DNA of 18,235 nt from Nanobdellota archaeon (GTDB taxonomy: Archaea > Nanobdellota > Nanobdellia > Pacearchaeales > GW2011-AR1), in contig JAHJRM010000013.1 in NCBI GenBank assembly GCA_018830905.1, forward strand, positions 1-18,235, in the 5' to 3' direction. The position numbers and the translations under genes are program-made. Positions 1 through 6,495 of this stretch are shown here, one piece after another. The notes under the pieces were generated by a model. It did not search any database and was not told the DNA's origin. It worked only from the letters and a program-made list of their open reading frames with translations. Each line of letters starts with the position of its first letter. Within the stretch, counting starts at the first letter, position 1.

Positions 1-270
1 ATAAAAAAGATTGAAGGTAAGTTCGGATCACAAACATTTAATGTAGAAGCAAACATCTACACCTCTAAAGAAAACAAGGACAAAGTTGAAATAAAAAAGA
101 AGAAAGACGAAAAAGCTGTAGAACCTGTTAAAGAACCTGAAGCTCAAGCAGCTCCATTAGAAACAACACCAGTAACAGATGCAGTTAATAAAGAAAAAAC
201 TGAGGCTCCTGTGAAAGAGGAAGCAAAAGAAAATGCTGAAGAAAAACCAAAAGAGGAGAGTAAAGAGTAA
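1..270 (+). CDS. rps24e: Ribosomal protein S24e, C-terminal part (5' end outside window)
   Basis: Open from base 1 to a TAA at 268-270 in frame 1, so only the last 89 residues are visible. The first residues (IKKIEGKFGSQTFNVEANIY) fit the last strand region of archaeal S24e, where a KFGSQ-type motif precedes a V-x-A-x-I/V-Y strand; S24e is a small-subunit ribosomal protein. After about residue 35 the chain becomes a long low-complexity tail rich in Glu, Lys, Pro and Ala (about 55 residues), which is longer than the usual short S24e tail and probably disordered. The stop codon overlaps the start of rps27ae by one base (TAATG), indicating translational coupling; the S24e-S27ae pairing is typical of archaea. 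The assignment rests on the short conserved stretch plus this context. Confidence 0.85.
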   Translation: MKKIEGKFGSQTFNVEANIYTSKENKDKVEIKKKKDEKAVEPVKEPEAQAAPLETTPVTDAVNKEKTEAPVKEEAKENAEEKPKEESKE

Positions 271-485
271 TGGCAAAGGAAGCAAAGAAAGGAAAAAAGC
301 CACACAAGAACAAACCAACAAGTAAAAAATATTCTAAATACAAAATTGAAGGCGATAAAATCACAAAGGGAAGATCCTGTCCTCGATGTGGCCCAGGGAT
401 ATTTCTATCCGAATCTCAGGAAAGAATTTACTGCGGTAAATGTCATTACTGTGAGTTTATGGCTAAGAACAAAAGTGAAAATTAA
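270..485 (+). CDS. rps27ae: Ribosomal protein S27ae
   Basis: 71-residue zinc-ribbon protein of the small ribosomal subunit. A basic N-terminal tail (about residues 1-30, mostly Lys) is followed by the ribbon: C37-P-R-C40-GPG and C55-G-K-C58-x2-C-E-F, which closely matches the archaeal/eukaryotic S27ae pattern CPxCGPG...CGKCxYxEF. The length is normal for an archaeal S27ae without ubiquitin. The start ATG overlaps the rps24e stop as TAATG, so the two are probably co-translated. In many archaea a Kae1 gene follows; here the operon appears to end, with a T-rich terminator about 60-110 bases downstream. Confidence 0.95.
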   Translation: MAKEAKKGKKPHKNKPTSKKYSKYKIEGDKITKGRSCPRCGPGIFLSESQERIYCGKCHYCEFMAKNKSEN

Positions 486-544
486 TAGCTTAGTCATGAA
501 CGAATTGAATTCACTGAAGCAAAGAAGGAATAATTGAACATAAT

Positions 545-597
545 AGGGCAAACTAATCTAAGACTAATTTAATAGGCCCTCAAATTTTCTCTTTTTT
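545..597 (+). terminator. Probable terminator of the rps24e-rps27ae operon
   Basis: AGGGC at 545-549 can pair with GCCCT at 576-580, and a T-rich run (585-597) follows, as in archaeal T-tract termination. The loop holds two ACTAAT words. The stem is short, so the T-run is the stronger evidence. Confidence 0.5.
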
Positions 598-645
598 AGA
601 GTATAATCACCCTCTTCAATTAAAATTTTTAAGTAATAATTGAAA

Positions 646-698
646 CCCTAGAAGATTCTTCAAGCCGTCAAAAAGATGACCTGAAGCATCTTCTGGGG
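646..698 (+). other. Strong imperfect hairpin, possible small structured RNA
   Basis: Left arm 646-662 (CCCTAGAAGATTCTTCA) and right arm 682-698 (TGAAGCATCTTCTGGGG) pair over 17 positions with one U-C mismatch and one G-U pair. Inside, GTCA (667-670) pairs with TGAC (677-680) around AAAAGA, with a short asymmetric internal loop between the two stems. This is the longest near-perfect stem in an intergenic part of the window. It lies in the 413-base gap between rps27ae and scpA. It could be a stand-alone RNA, a processed 3' UTR or a DNA cruciform. No standard C/D or H/ACA box set was found. I do not recognise it. Confidence 0.5.
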
Positions 699-732
699 AA
701 AAAGAGGTGATAGAAAATAGAGTTCATTTGAC

Positions 733-846
733 TTTATAAATCTTTTGGTATGTTACTCTTCAAAAATGACATTCTCTCATCAACCAAGAGTAGTAATAAG
801 GATTACCACTCAAGAGATTATTAGGTACTACAAGGCATATCTTTAG
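733..846 (+). CDS. Possible leaderless 26-codon peptide with its own TATA box
   Basis: A TTTATAAA box at 733-740 stands about 29 bases before an ATG at 766, the same arrangement as the larger leaderless genes here. The frame runs 766-846 and would encode 26 residues starting MTFSHQPRVV and ending IIRYYKAYL. Nothing in the peptide is recognised and its end overlaps the first copy of a direct repeat (821-832). It may instead mark the promoter of an untranslated RNA or an upstream start for scpA. Low confidence as a gene; the promoter-like box is the real evidence. Confidence 0.2.
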   Translation, partial: FINLLVCYSSKMTFSHQPRVVIRITTQEIIRYYKAYL

Positions 847-878
847 GTACTACATTAGAACATAATCAAGTTTATAAA
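821..878 (+). promoter_or_regulatory. scpA promoter: two 12-bp direct repeats plus TATA box
   Basis: TTAGGTACTACA occurs exactly at 821-832 and again at 843-854, a 22-bp period, i.e. about two helical turns and so the same DNA face. A TATA box, TTTATAAA, follows at 871-878, about 25 bases before the scpA ATG at 899. The layout resembles an activator or repressor site upstream of the basal promoter; the binding protein is unknown. Confidence 0.5.
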
Positions 879-898
879 AACTAAAAATATGAACTAAC

Positions 899-1738
899 AT
901 GGAAAAGGTCCAAAAAAGAGAGGATATTCGTTATGCTAAACAAGAAAAAATCCATAAGATTCTATTCAACAGAGAAATCGGCTGGCAAGAAATCATCTAC
1001 GATTTGATAAACACAGAACAACTTGACCCTTGGGACATAAATCTAACAATACTCTCAGACAAATATCTAGAAAAAGTCAGACAAGTTGAAGAAGCAGACT
1101 TCTTTGTGTCAGGAAAAGTTCTACTCGCGGCAACATTCCTCCTAAGAATCAAATCAGAAATCCTCCTCAACAAGTACATACGAAGCATAGATGATATATT
1201 ATTTGGTACCAAGGAAGAAAAATACAAGCCCCTAGAAAGAATTGAACTTGACGAAATAATTCCCGAGCTAATTCCAAAAAGCCCAATGCCAAGAATGAAA
1301 AAAGTTACACTAAACCAACTTATGGAAGCACTTGGTAAAGCAATCGCTACGGAAAACAGAAGAATAAAAAAAGAGGTCATAACAAGAGATGTATTCAGAG
1401 AATCCGCATTCCCACTTCCAAGAAAAAAAAGAAATATAGAAGAGAGGATGACTGGAATTTACAAAAAAGTAAAAGATTACTTCACTAGGAACATGCAAGA
1501 AAAAAAAGTATCTTTCATCAAACTCTCCCAAAATAAAAGAGGGGAAATGATTGAAATGTTTCCCGACTTAATTAACCTAGATCATCAAAAAAAAATCTGG
1601 CTCGAACAAGAAAATCATCTCGAAGACTTCCACATCTGGTTAAGTGATACTTTCCACGAACACAATCCAGATCCATTCGCAGATCTAAAAGAAAATGCCG
1701 AAGAAGAATCAAAAAAGAAAGTAAACAAGAAAAGATAG
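899..1738 (+). CDS. scpA: Segregation and condensation protein A (kleisin)
   Basis: 279 residues. The N-terminal region has the ScpA/kleisin signature: around residues 25-95 it reads LINTEQLDPWDINLTILSD, then KYLEKV, then VSGKVLLAATFLLRIKSEIL, closely matching the LDPWDI...SGKxLLxAAxLLRxKSE pattern of ScpA. The family bridges the head domains of an SMC dimer and acts in chromosome compaction and segregation. The middle is charged and linker-like; the C-terminal part (about 185-260) contains FIKLSQNKRGEMIEMFPDLINL and probably forms the winged helix that binds the SMC head. No SMC or ScpB gene is in the window. The ATG at 899 lies 25 bases after a TATA box, so the mRNA is probably leaderless, and two direct repeats upstream may regulate it. 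dph6 follows after 33 bases with its own TATA-like box (ACTTAAAAA). Confidence 0.88.
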   Translation: MEKVQKREDIRYAKQEKIHKILFNREIGWQEIIYDLINTEQLDPWDINLTILSDKYLEKVRQVEEADFFVSGKVLLAATFLLRIKSEILLNKYIRSIDDILFGTKEEKYKPLERIELDEIIPELIPKSPMPRMKKVTLNQLMEALGKAIATENRRIKKEVITRDVFRESAFPLPRKKRNIEERMTGIYKKVKDYFTRNMQEKKVSFIKLSQNKRGEMIEMFPDLINLDHQKKIWLEQENHLEDFHIWLSDTFHEHNPDPFADLKENAEEESKKKVNKKR

Positions 1739-1771
1739 AATACTTAAAAACCATCCAAAACTATTTCTAGC

Positions 1772-2383
1772 ATGAACCTCGGCATCCTATTCTCTGGAGG
1801 AAAAGATTCTGGCTACGCCCTCTACAAAGCTAGCAAAGAAAACGATATAGTCGTACTCATCACAATTGACTCAAAAAATAAAGACTCATTCATGTTCCAC
1901 ACTCCAATTAACAACGCCCAAAACCTATCTAATAAATTAAACATTCCTTTAATCACATTAGAAACAGAGGGAGAAAAAGAAAAAGAGCTAGAAGATTTAA
2001 AGAGAGCCATTAAAAAAGCAAAAGAAGATTTCAAAATAGAAGGAATCGCTACAGGCGCCATTGCATCAAACTACCAAGCATCAAGAATCCAAAAAATCTG
2101 CGACGAACTAGATTTATCCTGTCTCAATCCACTCTGGCAAAAAGACCAGGAAGAACTTCTAAGAGAACTAGTAGAAAAAGGATTCAAAATAAAAATAATC
2201 AAAGTCGCAGCAGAAGGACTCGATGAAAGTTGGATTGGAAAGATGCTAGATAATGAATTAATAGAAAAACTTTTAAAACTAAAAGAAAGATACGGTATAA
2301 ACATCGCTGGTGAGGGTGGAGAATATGAAAGCGAAGTTGAAGAGTTTCCTAAAGATTTCCTCAGAGAGTTTGGAAAAGAATAA
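1772..2383 (+). CDS. dph6: Diphthine--ammonia ligase (Dph6, ATP-PPase fold), possibly C-terminally shortened
   Basis: Dph6 catalyses the last, ATP-dependent amidation in making diphthamide on elongation factor 2. The PP-loop SGGKDS is at residues 8-13; other family signatures are GIATGAIASNYQASRIQ in mid-protein, NPLWQKDQEELLRELV, and GLDESWIGKML, then GEGGEYE near residue 182. The N-type ATP pyrophosphatase fold is therefore complete through the active site. At 203 residues it is somewhat short: archaeal single-domain homologues usually continue after GEGGEYE with about 40 residues including a strand resembling TFVLDAPLF, whereas here only about 17 differing residues remain. The TAA (2381-2383) abuts directly a GC-rich repeat element, so the end may have been cut and replaced by the insertion. 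The gene converges with hisS. The ATG at 1772 is the first and fits a leaderless start. Confidence 0.88.
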   Translation: MNLGILFSGGKDSGYALYKASKENDIVVLITIDSKNKDSFMFHTPINNAQNLSNKLNIPLITLETEGEKEKELEDLKRAIKKAKEDFKIEGIATGAIASNYQASRIQKICDELDLSCLNPLWQKDQEELLRELVEKGFKIKIIKVAAEGLDESWIGKMLDNELIEKLLKLKERYGINIAGEGGEYESEVEEFPKDFLREFGKE

Positions 2384-2468
2384 GCTCGCCTTCGGCTCGC
2401 AAATAAACAAAAAAGAAATTGATTTTACTAAATTAATTCTAAACAAATCGCGAGCCGAAGACGAACGC
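2384..2468. repeat. Short REPIN/MITE-like element between convergent dph6 and hisS
   Basis: The left end GCTCGCCTTCGGCTCGC (2384-2400) and right end GCGAGCCGAAG (2450-2460) form an 11-bp inverted repeat around about 50 A/T-rich bases that contain GATTTTACTAAATTAATTC, the same internal word seen in the other copies of this family. It begins on the base after the dph6 stop and reaches the hisS stop, filling the whole gap, and its stem could serve as a terminator for both genes. This is the shortest copy and lacks the internal CAGAG-loop hairpin. Confidence 0.7.
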
Positions 2469-3604
2469 TATATTTTCAACACATCCTCTTTCCCACTCTT
2501 CATATCCTTAATCTTAAACTTATCTGCCTTAACTTCCCTCTCTCCAACAAAAACAATCTTATCAAATTCATATGAGTCCGCATATTCCAACGCCTTAGAA
2601 AGCTTCCCATAATAAATCGAAACGCTCTTGCCTTTTTTCCTAAGCTTCTGAGCAAGCGCGATAGATTCTTTATCTTGTTCCAATGAAACAACTAGAATCC
2701 TACCGGAACAAGAATCAATTTTCGCAAGAAGAGAAATTCTATCCAAACCAAAAGCCACACCAGTACACTGCACACTATTGAACATATAACTTCCACCCGC
2801 AATCAAACTCTCTCTAAAATCTTTCGCCTTAATTTCAAAAACATTTCCATTATAATACGAAAGCCCTCGAACAACAGTAGGAGAGATAAGAATATCCACT
2901 CCATAAATCTTGCAATATTTCTTAAGAGAAATCAAATCACTATAAGAATCAAATTTTTTAAAATAGCCTTCGCCCTTCTTCAAATAATCAATCAATTTCC
3001 CCGCACCAAGTTTCTTAAGACTCTTCTGAATCTCAACCTCCGGCATCTTTCCATACTTATCCACTTCTCTAAGAACCTGCAACTTATTCTTTTCCAAAAC
3101 CTTCATGTCATCAAGAATCTCATTTAACAACACCCTATTATTCACAAGAATTACTGGCTTTATTCCAAGATTGTTCAGAACCTCAGAGCACAACGCCAAA
3201 ATCTCTGCCTCATCCTTTACAATAGAACCAACAACATCAACATCACACTGAGTGAACTGTCTGAACCTTCTCTCTGAAATAGGCTCATCTCTAAATACCT
3301 CTCCAATCTGATAACGCCTATAAGGCAACTTCCGGTTATTCATTAATCTCTTCAATTGGAATGTAAATTCATATCTCAAAGCCAAATCCCTTTTCCCCCT
3401 GTCCTTAAGTTTGAACGTATCCGAAACAGCCTCATCGCCAGCATTATCCCCCTTAACAAAATCAGCATACTCCACAACAGGCGTCTCCGCCGGCTCGAAC
3501 CCATAACTCTCAAAAGCACCGACTATAATCTTTCGTATCTCTGCACGTTTCCGCGCTTCACCACCAGAATAATCCTTAAATCCTTTTACAGTTTCAGTTT
3601 TCAT
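2468..3604 (-). CDS. hisS: Histidyl-tRNA synthetase
   Basis: 378 residues, class II synthetase that charges tRNA-His. The core carries motif 2 (YQIGEVFRDE, about residues 98-107, then RFRQFTQCDVDVVG at 113-126), the HisRS-specific RGLSYYNGNVFEI (246-258) and IAGGSYMF (268-275), and motif 3 (TGVAFGLDRI, 281-290). The anticodon-binding Rossmann-like domain runs from about 302 to the end. It is compact compared with the usual 410-430 residues, the insertion region (about 160-240) being short. The start ATG overlaps the stop of an upstream two-TM protein as ATGA, so the two are translationally coupled, and a tRNA-His gene lies just upstream in the same direction. The MKTETVKGFKDYSGGEA start matches the family's beginning. 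Confidence 0.95.
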   Translation of the reverse strand: MKTETVKGFKDYSGGEARKRAEIRKIIVGAFESYGFEPAETPVVEYADFVKGDNAGDEAVSDTFKLKDRGKRDLALRYEFTFQLKRLMNNRKLPYRRYQIGEVFRDEPISERRFRQFTQCDVDVVGSIVKDEAEILALCSEVLNNLGIKPVILVNNRVLLNEILDDMKVLEKNKLQVLREVDKYGKMPEVEIQKSLKKLGAGKLIDYLKKGEGYFKKFDSYSDLISLKKYCKIYGVDILISPTVVRGLSYYNGNVFEIKAKDFRESLIAGGSYMFNSVQCTGVAFGLDRISLLAKIDSCSGRILVVSLEQDKESIALAQKLRKKGKSVSIYYGKLSKALEYADSYEFDKIVFVGEREVKADKFKIKDMKSGKEDVLKI

Positions 3605-3813
3605 TTTGATTTTATCTTTCCAAATTTAATTAACAAAAATAATATTAAAGTTATTACCACATAAGAGAATAAACTACCAATTGTGATCAAAGATAAGAGT
3701 GGACTATACACTTCTTTATACATCATTACCATTCCATAAACAAACAATATTAACACAATATATCCCCCAATTCTCCAAATCAAATCTAACATCCTATAAG
3801 TTTCTTTTTTCAT
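3601..3813 (-). CDS. Small two-helix membrane protein, function unknown
   Basis: 70 residues from an ATG at 3813, chosen because AAAGGAGAG, a clear ribosome-binding site, lies about 5 bases upstream; the longer open frame would run back through the tRNA-His gene and is not credible. Two hydrophobic stretches, about residues 13-29 (IGGYIVLILFVYGMVMM) and 40-62 (SLFSYVVITLILFLLIKFG), predict two membrane helices joined by a short loop, with Lys-rich ends. I recognise no family. It overlaps the hisS start by 4 bases (ATGA) and begins 22 bases after the tRNA-His 3' end, so tRNA, membrane protein and HisRS may share one transcript. A membrane role tied to HisRS would be speculation. Confidence 0.6.
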   Translation of the reverse strand: MKKETYRMLDLIWRIGGYIVLILFVYGMVMMYKEVYSPLLSLITIGSLFSYVVITLILFLLIKFGKIKSK

Positions 3814-3835
3814 CTTCTCTCCTTTTTTACTAGCA

Positions 3836-3961
3836 GGTGGATGGGGAGAATCGAACCCCCGCCACACGGAATTCGCGAGCCCGCCCAGATGGACCAACAA
3901 CGTTAGCCAACCGACCATCGCTCACCACAACCATGCGTTCTGCCACTAAACTACATCCACC
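3836..3961 (-). tRNA. tRNA-His(GTG) with a 54-nt intron at 37/38
   Basis: On the minus strand the acceptor stem GTGGATG (3960-3954) pairs with CATCCAC (3843-3837). There is an extra G at -1 (3961) facing C73 (3836), the identity pair of tRNA-His. The D arm is GTTT/GAAC, the T arm GGGGG-TTCGATT-CTCCC. The anticodon stem CATGG/CCGTG and loop TTGTGG|T give anticodon GTG only after removal of an intron at about 3871-3924, the canonical archaeal position; GAGC/GCTC pairs inside the intron near its ends. CCA is not encoded. It lies in the same direction as the downstream membrane protein and hisS, so a tRNA and its own synthetase are neighbours. No convincing TATA box was found upstream on the minus strand. 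Confidence 0.88.
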
Positions 3962-4020
3962 ATAAAGGCAACCTAAGGTTTCCCTTATCAACCCTTCCTT
4001 TAAGTTAGAGTTACGCCTAC
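3962..4020 (-). repeat. Degenerate copy of the GTGACTTGTYAG-hairpin repeat
   Basis: Read on the minus strand, CTAACTTAAAGGAAGGGTT is followed by GATAAGGGAAACC-TTA-GGTTGCC. This resembles the copy at 12515-12560 (CTAACTTAGAAGAGGGT, then GACTTGTCAGGGGAAAC and its hairpin). The invariant word has decayed, but flank and stem-loop are still recognisable. It starts directly at the tRNA-His 5' end and may form its upstream region. Confidence 0.4.
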
Positions 4021-4098
4021 TATTTAATTCAGTTGACTGCGGTATAAAAATATTCTTGTCAGAAATATCTTCTTCTACTTTACGTCGGAACAAACTTA

Positions 4099-4215
4099 CT
4101 CGCTCGCTTCGCTCGCAAATTAAACCAAAAATATCAACAAAAACTAAACTTGATTTTACTAGATTATCTTGGATTACTCTGTCTCTTCTAAGGGTTGGAC
4201 TGGCAAAACCAATCA
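4099..4215 (+). repeat. Partial REPIN/MITE-like element
   Basis: Starts with CTCGCTCGCTTCGCTCGC (4099-4116) and AAATTAAAC, followed by TTGATTTTACTAGATTA (about 4150-4166), the same order as in the copy at 2384. The far half is poorly conserved; GGTTGG...AACCAA (4194-4213) could pair. An open frame through this stretch encodes the repeat itself and is not taken as a gene. Confidence 0.5.
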
Positions 4216-4354
4216 GAACAAACTTATTCCAAAAATAAATATCATCAGAAAAAAAGCTACAGCTAGAAAAATCGTTAGTCCTATAGACTATGCCGATAAC
4301 TCCAAAGTTTAACTGTCATGAAATCAAAAAAAAAGCTTGCTATTTAAACATTCC

Positions 4355-4465
4355 GTTCGCTAAAGCTCACAATTAACAATAAATCCCATACAGAATTAAA
4401 TTGCTGACTTTACAGACTTAATTTTTTCTTAAGCGAACAATTGAGCAGAGTCAATTGTTAGCCAA
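4355..4465 (+). repeat. REPIN/MITE-like element with a perfect 9-bp internal hairpin
   Basis: Contains TTCGCTAAAGCTCACAATTAA near the left end, the box TTTACAGACTTAATTTTTTC (4410-4429), then AAGCG and a perfect hairpin AACAATTGA-GCAGAG-TCAATTGTT (4436-4459) followed by AGCC. The same order recurs at 9258, 12308, 14943 (reverse) and 16851 with different stem bases. With the preceding partial copy it fills most of the 580-base gap 3962-4541, in which I see no gene. Confidence 0.6.
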
Positions 4466-4541
4466 TACTAACTAAGTAAAAAAAGCCAATACCACTCTCA
4501 AAAACCATAAACAATAAAAACCCTAACTCTCTTTTCAAGAC

Positions 4542-4877
4542 ATGTTTCCAGGAATGGGTGGACTAGACCCCAAAAAAATGCAAGCAGTAATGAAGCAGAT
4601 GGGCATCAGCCAAGATGAAATAGATGCTTCAAGAGTCACAATCGAAAAAACCGACGGAAACAAGATAACAATAAACAACCCTTCTATAACCAAAATCGTT
4701 ATGCAAGGCCAAGAAAGTTTCCAAATCTCTGGAGAAGTAACTGAAGACCAAGGAACATCAGAAGAAGATGTAACAACAGTGATGGAAAAAACTTCTTCAA
4801 CCAGAGAACAAGCAGAAAAAGCACTAGAAAACTCAAACGGGGACCTAGCAGAAGCAATTCTTGAGCTAAGCAAATAA
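4542..4877 (+). CDS. nac: Nascent polypeptide-associated complex protein (NAC)
   Basis: 111 residues, typical for archaeal NAC, a homodimeric chaperone that binds nascent chains at the ribosome exit. The N-terminus MFPGMGGLDPKKMQAVMKQMGI matches archaeal NACs (an M-x-P-G-x-x...MMKQMGI pattern). The NAC beta-barrel spans about residues 20-70 (SRVTIEKTDGNKITINNPSI, then VMQGQESFQISGE). A UBA domain occupies about 74-111 (EEDVTTVMEKTSSTREQAEKALENSNGDLAEAILELSK), the usual C-terminal domain of the alpha-type. It stands alone with A/T-rich promoter-like sequence (AATAAAAAC, about 25 bases upstream of the ATG). Assignment is secure. Confidence 0.95.
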   Translation: MFPGMGGLDPKKMQAVMKQMGISQDEIDASRVTIEKTDGNKITINNPSITKIVMQGQESFQISGEVTEDQGTSEEDVTTVMEKTSSTREQAEKALENSNGDLAEAILELSK

Positions 4878-4964
4878 TTCTTATTTTAACTACTAAAGAA
4901 AAGTATAAATAGTAGTTTGCTTTAAATCATTTGCTCTTTTAGCAACAATAATCTGAACTAAACA

Positions 4965-5405
4965 ATGGAAGAAATTATCCAAGAAAAAATAAGTGCGGAC
5001 CACCTTCTCTACGTGAGCCTAAAATACACAAAAACCTGTGATGTGATTATGAATCTCATCGTGCGATGGAGAAGAATGATAGAGGTAAGTATCGAAGAAG
5101 TTCTTAAACAAGCCAAAAAGAAGAAAAAAATTTCTTCAATTCCAACTAATCCTATCGGAAAAATAGAAGCCGTAAAAAATCTATTCAAAAAAGAAAAAGA
5201 ATTTCAAGAAGTAATTGAGATGTATGAAATGTTTCGTAAAATTGAAGATCTAAGAAAAGAAAGAATTGGAGAATTCAGAAAGAACGTTACACTTAAGGTA
5301 TTTTACCGAGGAGAAGATATAAATATAAATTTAGACATGCTTAAACTTTATGCAGAGAGGTTAGAAAAGTTTATAAGTCTAGTTAAGCAATTTCTTCTAA
5401 AATAG
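4965..5405 (+). CDS. Unknown helical protein upstream of minD
   Basis: 146 residues, no family recognised. The sequence looks entirely alpha-helical and very basic in places: a Lys run KQAKKKKK near residues 49-56 and charged heptad-like segments in 70-105 (LFKKEKEFQEVIEMYEMFRKIEDLRKERI), which could form a coiled coil. The region 1-45 (SADHLLYVSLKYTKTCDVIMNLIVRWRRMIEVSIEEVLKQ) has the pattern of a helical-bundle protein, vaguely HEPN-like, but lacks a clear R-x4-6-H motif. Upstream is a TATA box at 4903-4910 and a small hairpin TTGCT-CTTTT-AGCAA near 4931-4945, implying a short 5' UTR. The minD-like gene follows after 32 bases, possibly co-transcribed. Confidence 0.7.
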   Translation: MEEIIQEKISADHLLYVSLKYTKTCDVIMNLIVRWRRMIEVSIEEVLKQAKKKKKISSIPTNPIGKIEAVKNLFKKEKEFQEVIEMYEMFRKIEDLRKERIGEFRKNVTLKVFYRGEDININLDMLKLYAERLEKFISLVKQFLLK

Positions 5406-5437
5406 GCCTAAGATAAAGATAATTTCTTTAAAATAGA

Positions 5438-6214
5438 ATGGCAAAAATAATTGTTATCACATCAGGGAAAGGAGGCGTTGGAAAAACTACAACAGCGATT
5501 AACATTGCAGTAGCTATGAAATATTTCGGGCAAGATGCCCTAGTTATCGACGGAAATATCACGACACCAAACGTCGGAATAAATTTAAACGCGCCGGAAG
5601 TGCCCATAAACTTAAATCATGTTCTCAAAGGAAAAGCAGAACCATTTGAGGCAGTCTACGAACATGAATCAGGAATAAAAATAATACCATCCTCAATTTC
5701 TATCAAAGAATTAAAAGATACTCAAACAGGAAAACTAAAAAACTTTAAATTAGATTTCAAAAAAATATCCAATAATGTAATCATTGATTGTGCTGCTGGT
5801 TTAGGCAACGAAGCATCACACATCATGGAACTTGCAGACGAACTAATTATCGTAACAAATCCGGAGATGCCTGCAATTACAGATGCATTAAAAACAATAA
5901 AATACGCCGAACAAATGAAAAAATCAGTTAGAGGTGTAATAGTAACTAGAGTAAGAAAAGACCACATAGAGTTATCGCCGGAAGTTGTGAGAGAAATGCT
6001 TGAGGTCCCAATAATTGGAATGGTCCCTGAAGACATCTCTGTTCAAGAATCAGTAAAAATAAAAGGTCCAGTTGTCCAAACACATCCAAAAAGTAAAGCC
6101 GCTAGAGCATATAAAGAAATCGCGGCAACCCTTCTTGAAGTTCATTACGATTCAGAAAAAGACAGAGAGAAAATCCTTGAAAGACTATCAAATTGGATTA
6201 AAGGAAGAAAATAA
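5438..6214 (+). CDS. minD: MinD/ParA-family P-loop ATPase
   Basis: 258 residues. Deviant Walker A KGGVGKTTT is at residues 11-19 with the signature lysine; the switch I region reads VIDGNITTPNVGINL, as in archaeal MinD-type proteins where Asn may replace the second Asp; Walker B is VIIDCAAGLG near residues 113-122. The family makes membrane-associated ATP-dependent dimers that position partner proteins, in archaea including chemosensory arrays and archaella. The C-terminus EKILERLSNWIKGRK looks like an amphipathic helix and may be a membrane-targeting sequence like that of bacterial MinD. No MinE or partner gene is evident, although the preceding unknown helical protein is a candidate. Symbol given at family level only. 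Confidence 0.88.
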   Translation: MAKIIVITSGKGGVGKTTTAINIAVAMKYFGQDALVIDGNITTPNVGINLNAPEVPINLNHVLKGKAEPFEAVYEHESGIKIIPSSISIKELKDTQTGKLKNFKLDFKKISNNVIIDCAAGLGNEASHIMELADELIIVTNPEMPAITDALKTIKYAEQMKKSVRGVIVTRVRKDHIELSPEVVREMLEVPIIGMVPEDISVQESVKIKGPVVQTHPKSKAARAYKEIAATLLEVHYDSEKDREKILERLSNWIKGRK

Positions 6215-6247
6215 TAGGAATTATGAATTTAATTGGTTGTATTTAAA

Positions 6248-6412
6248 ATGGAATATGAAAAACTTGAAAGAAGATTAGAACATGCTCAAATTTCAGATGA
6301 AGAAATAGTAGTTAAACAGAGAGATAAATTTGGGGAAGAACATGTCATTTTTTATCTGCCAAAATCTTGGAAACCAAAAGTGTATGGCACCTTGGAAGTA
6401 AGTGCTGAATAA
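6248..6412 (+). CDS. Small 54-residue protein, function unknown
   Basis: ATG at 6248, TAA at 6410-6412. The product starts MEYEKLERRLEHAQISDEEI and continues through VVKQRDKFGEEHVIFYLPKSW to VYGTLEVSAE. The composition is protein-like (a charged helix followed by strands with V-I-F-Y-L-P-K-S-W) and there is no competing frame, so it is probably real despite its size. It follows minD by 33 bases; the base composition before the ATG (TTAATTGG, TATTTAAA) would suit a leaderless start. No family is recognised. Confidence 0.55.
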   Translation: MEYEKLERRLEHAQISDEEIVVKQRDKFGEEHVIFYLPKSWKPKVYGTLEVSAE

Positions 6413-6495
6413 AACTTTTGATAAATTTATTTCTATAGAAAAGATAAAAGAAGAATAAGAAATAAATTTAAAAATAAGTTTTTTCTTAAGAAGTG

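Noticed and set aside
671..715. C/D or H/ACA guide RNA over the hairpin after rps27ae (GATGACCTGA, GTGATAG)
   Set aside because: Boxes are in the wrong order, and I could not place an ACA/ANA box at the needed distance from a pocket. Kept only as a hairpin of unknown role.
2310..2612. Frameshifted continuation of dph6 in another frame
   Set aside because: This frame does not resemble the missing Dph6 C-terminus and runs into hisS antisense sequence.
3814..3918. Longer start for the two-TM protein upstream of hisS
   Set aside because: The extension is the translation of the tRNA; a good ribosome-binding site supports the ATG at 3813.
3830..4093. Open frame on the minus strand through the tRNA-His region
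   Set aside because: It overlaps the tRNA gene and its intron and has no protein-like pattern.
4056..4238. 60-residue open frame containing TRSLRSQ
   Set aside because: It is the translation of a repeat element with no start signals.
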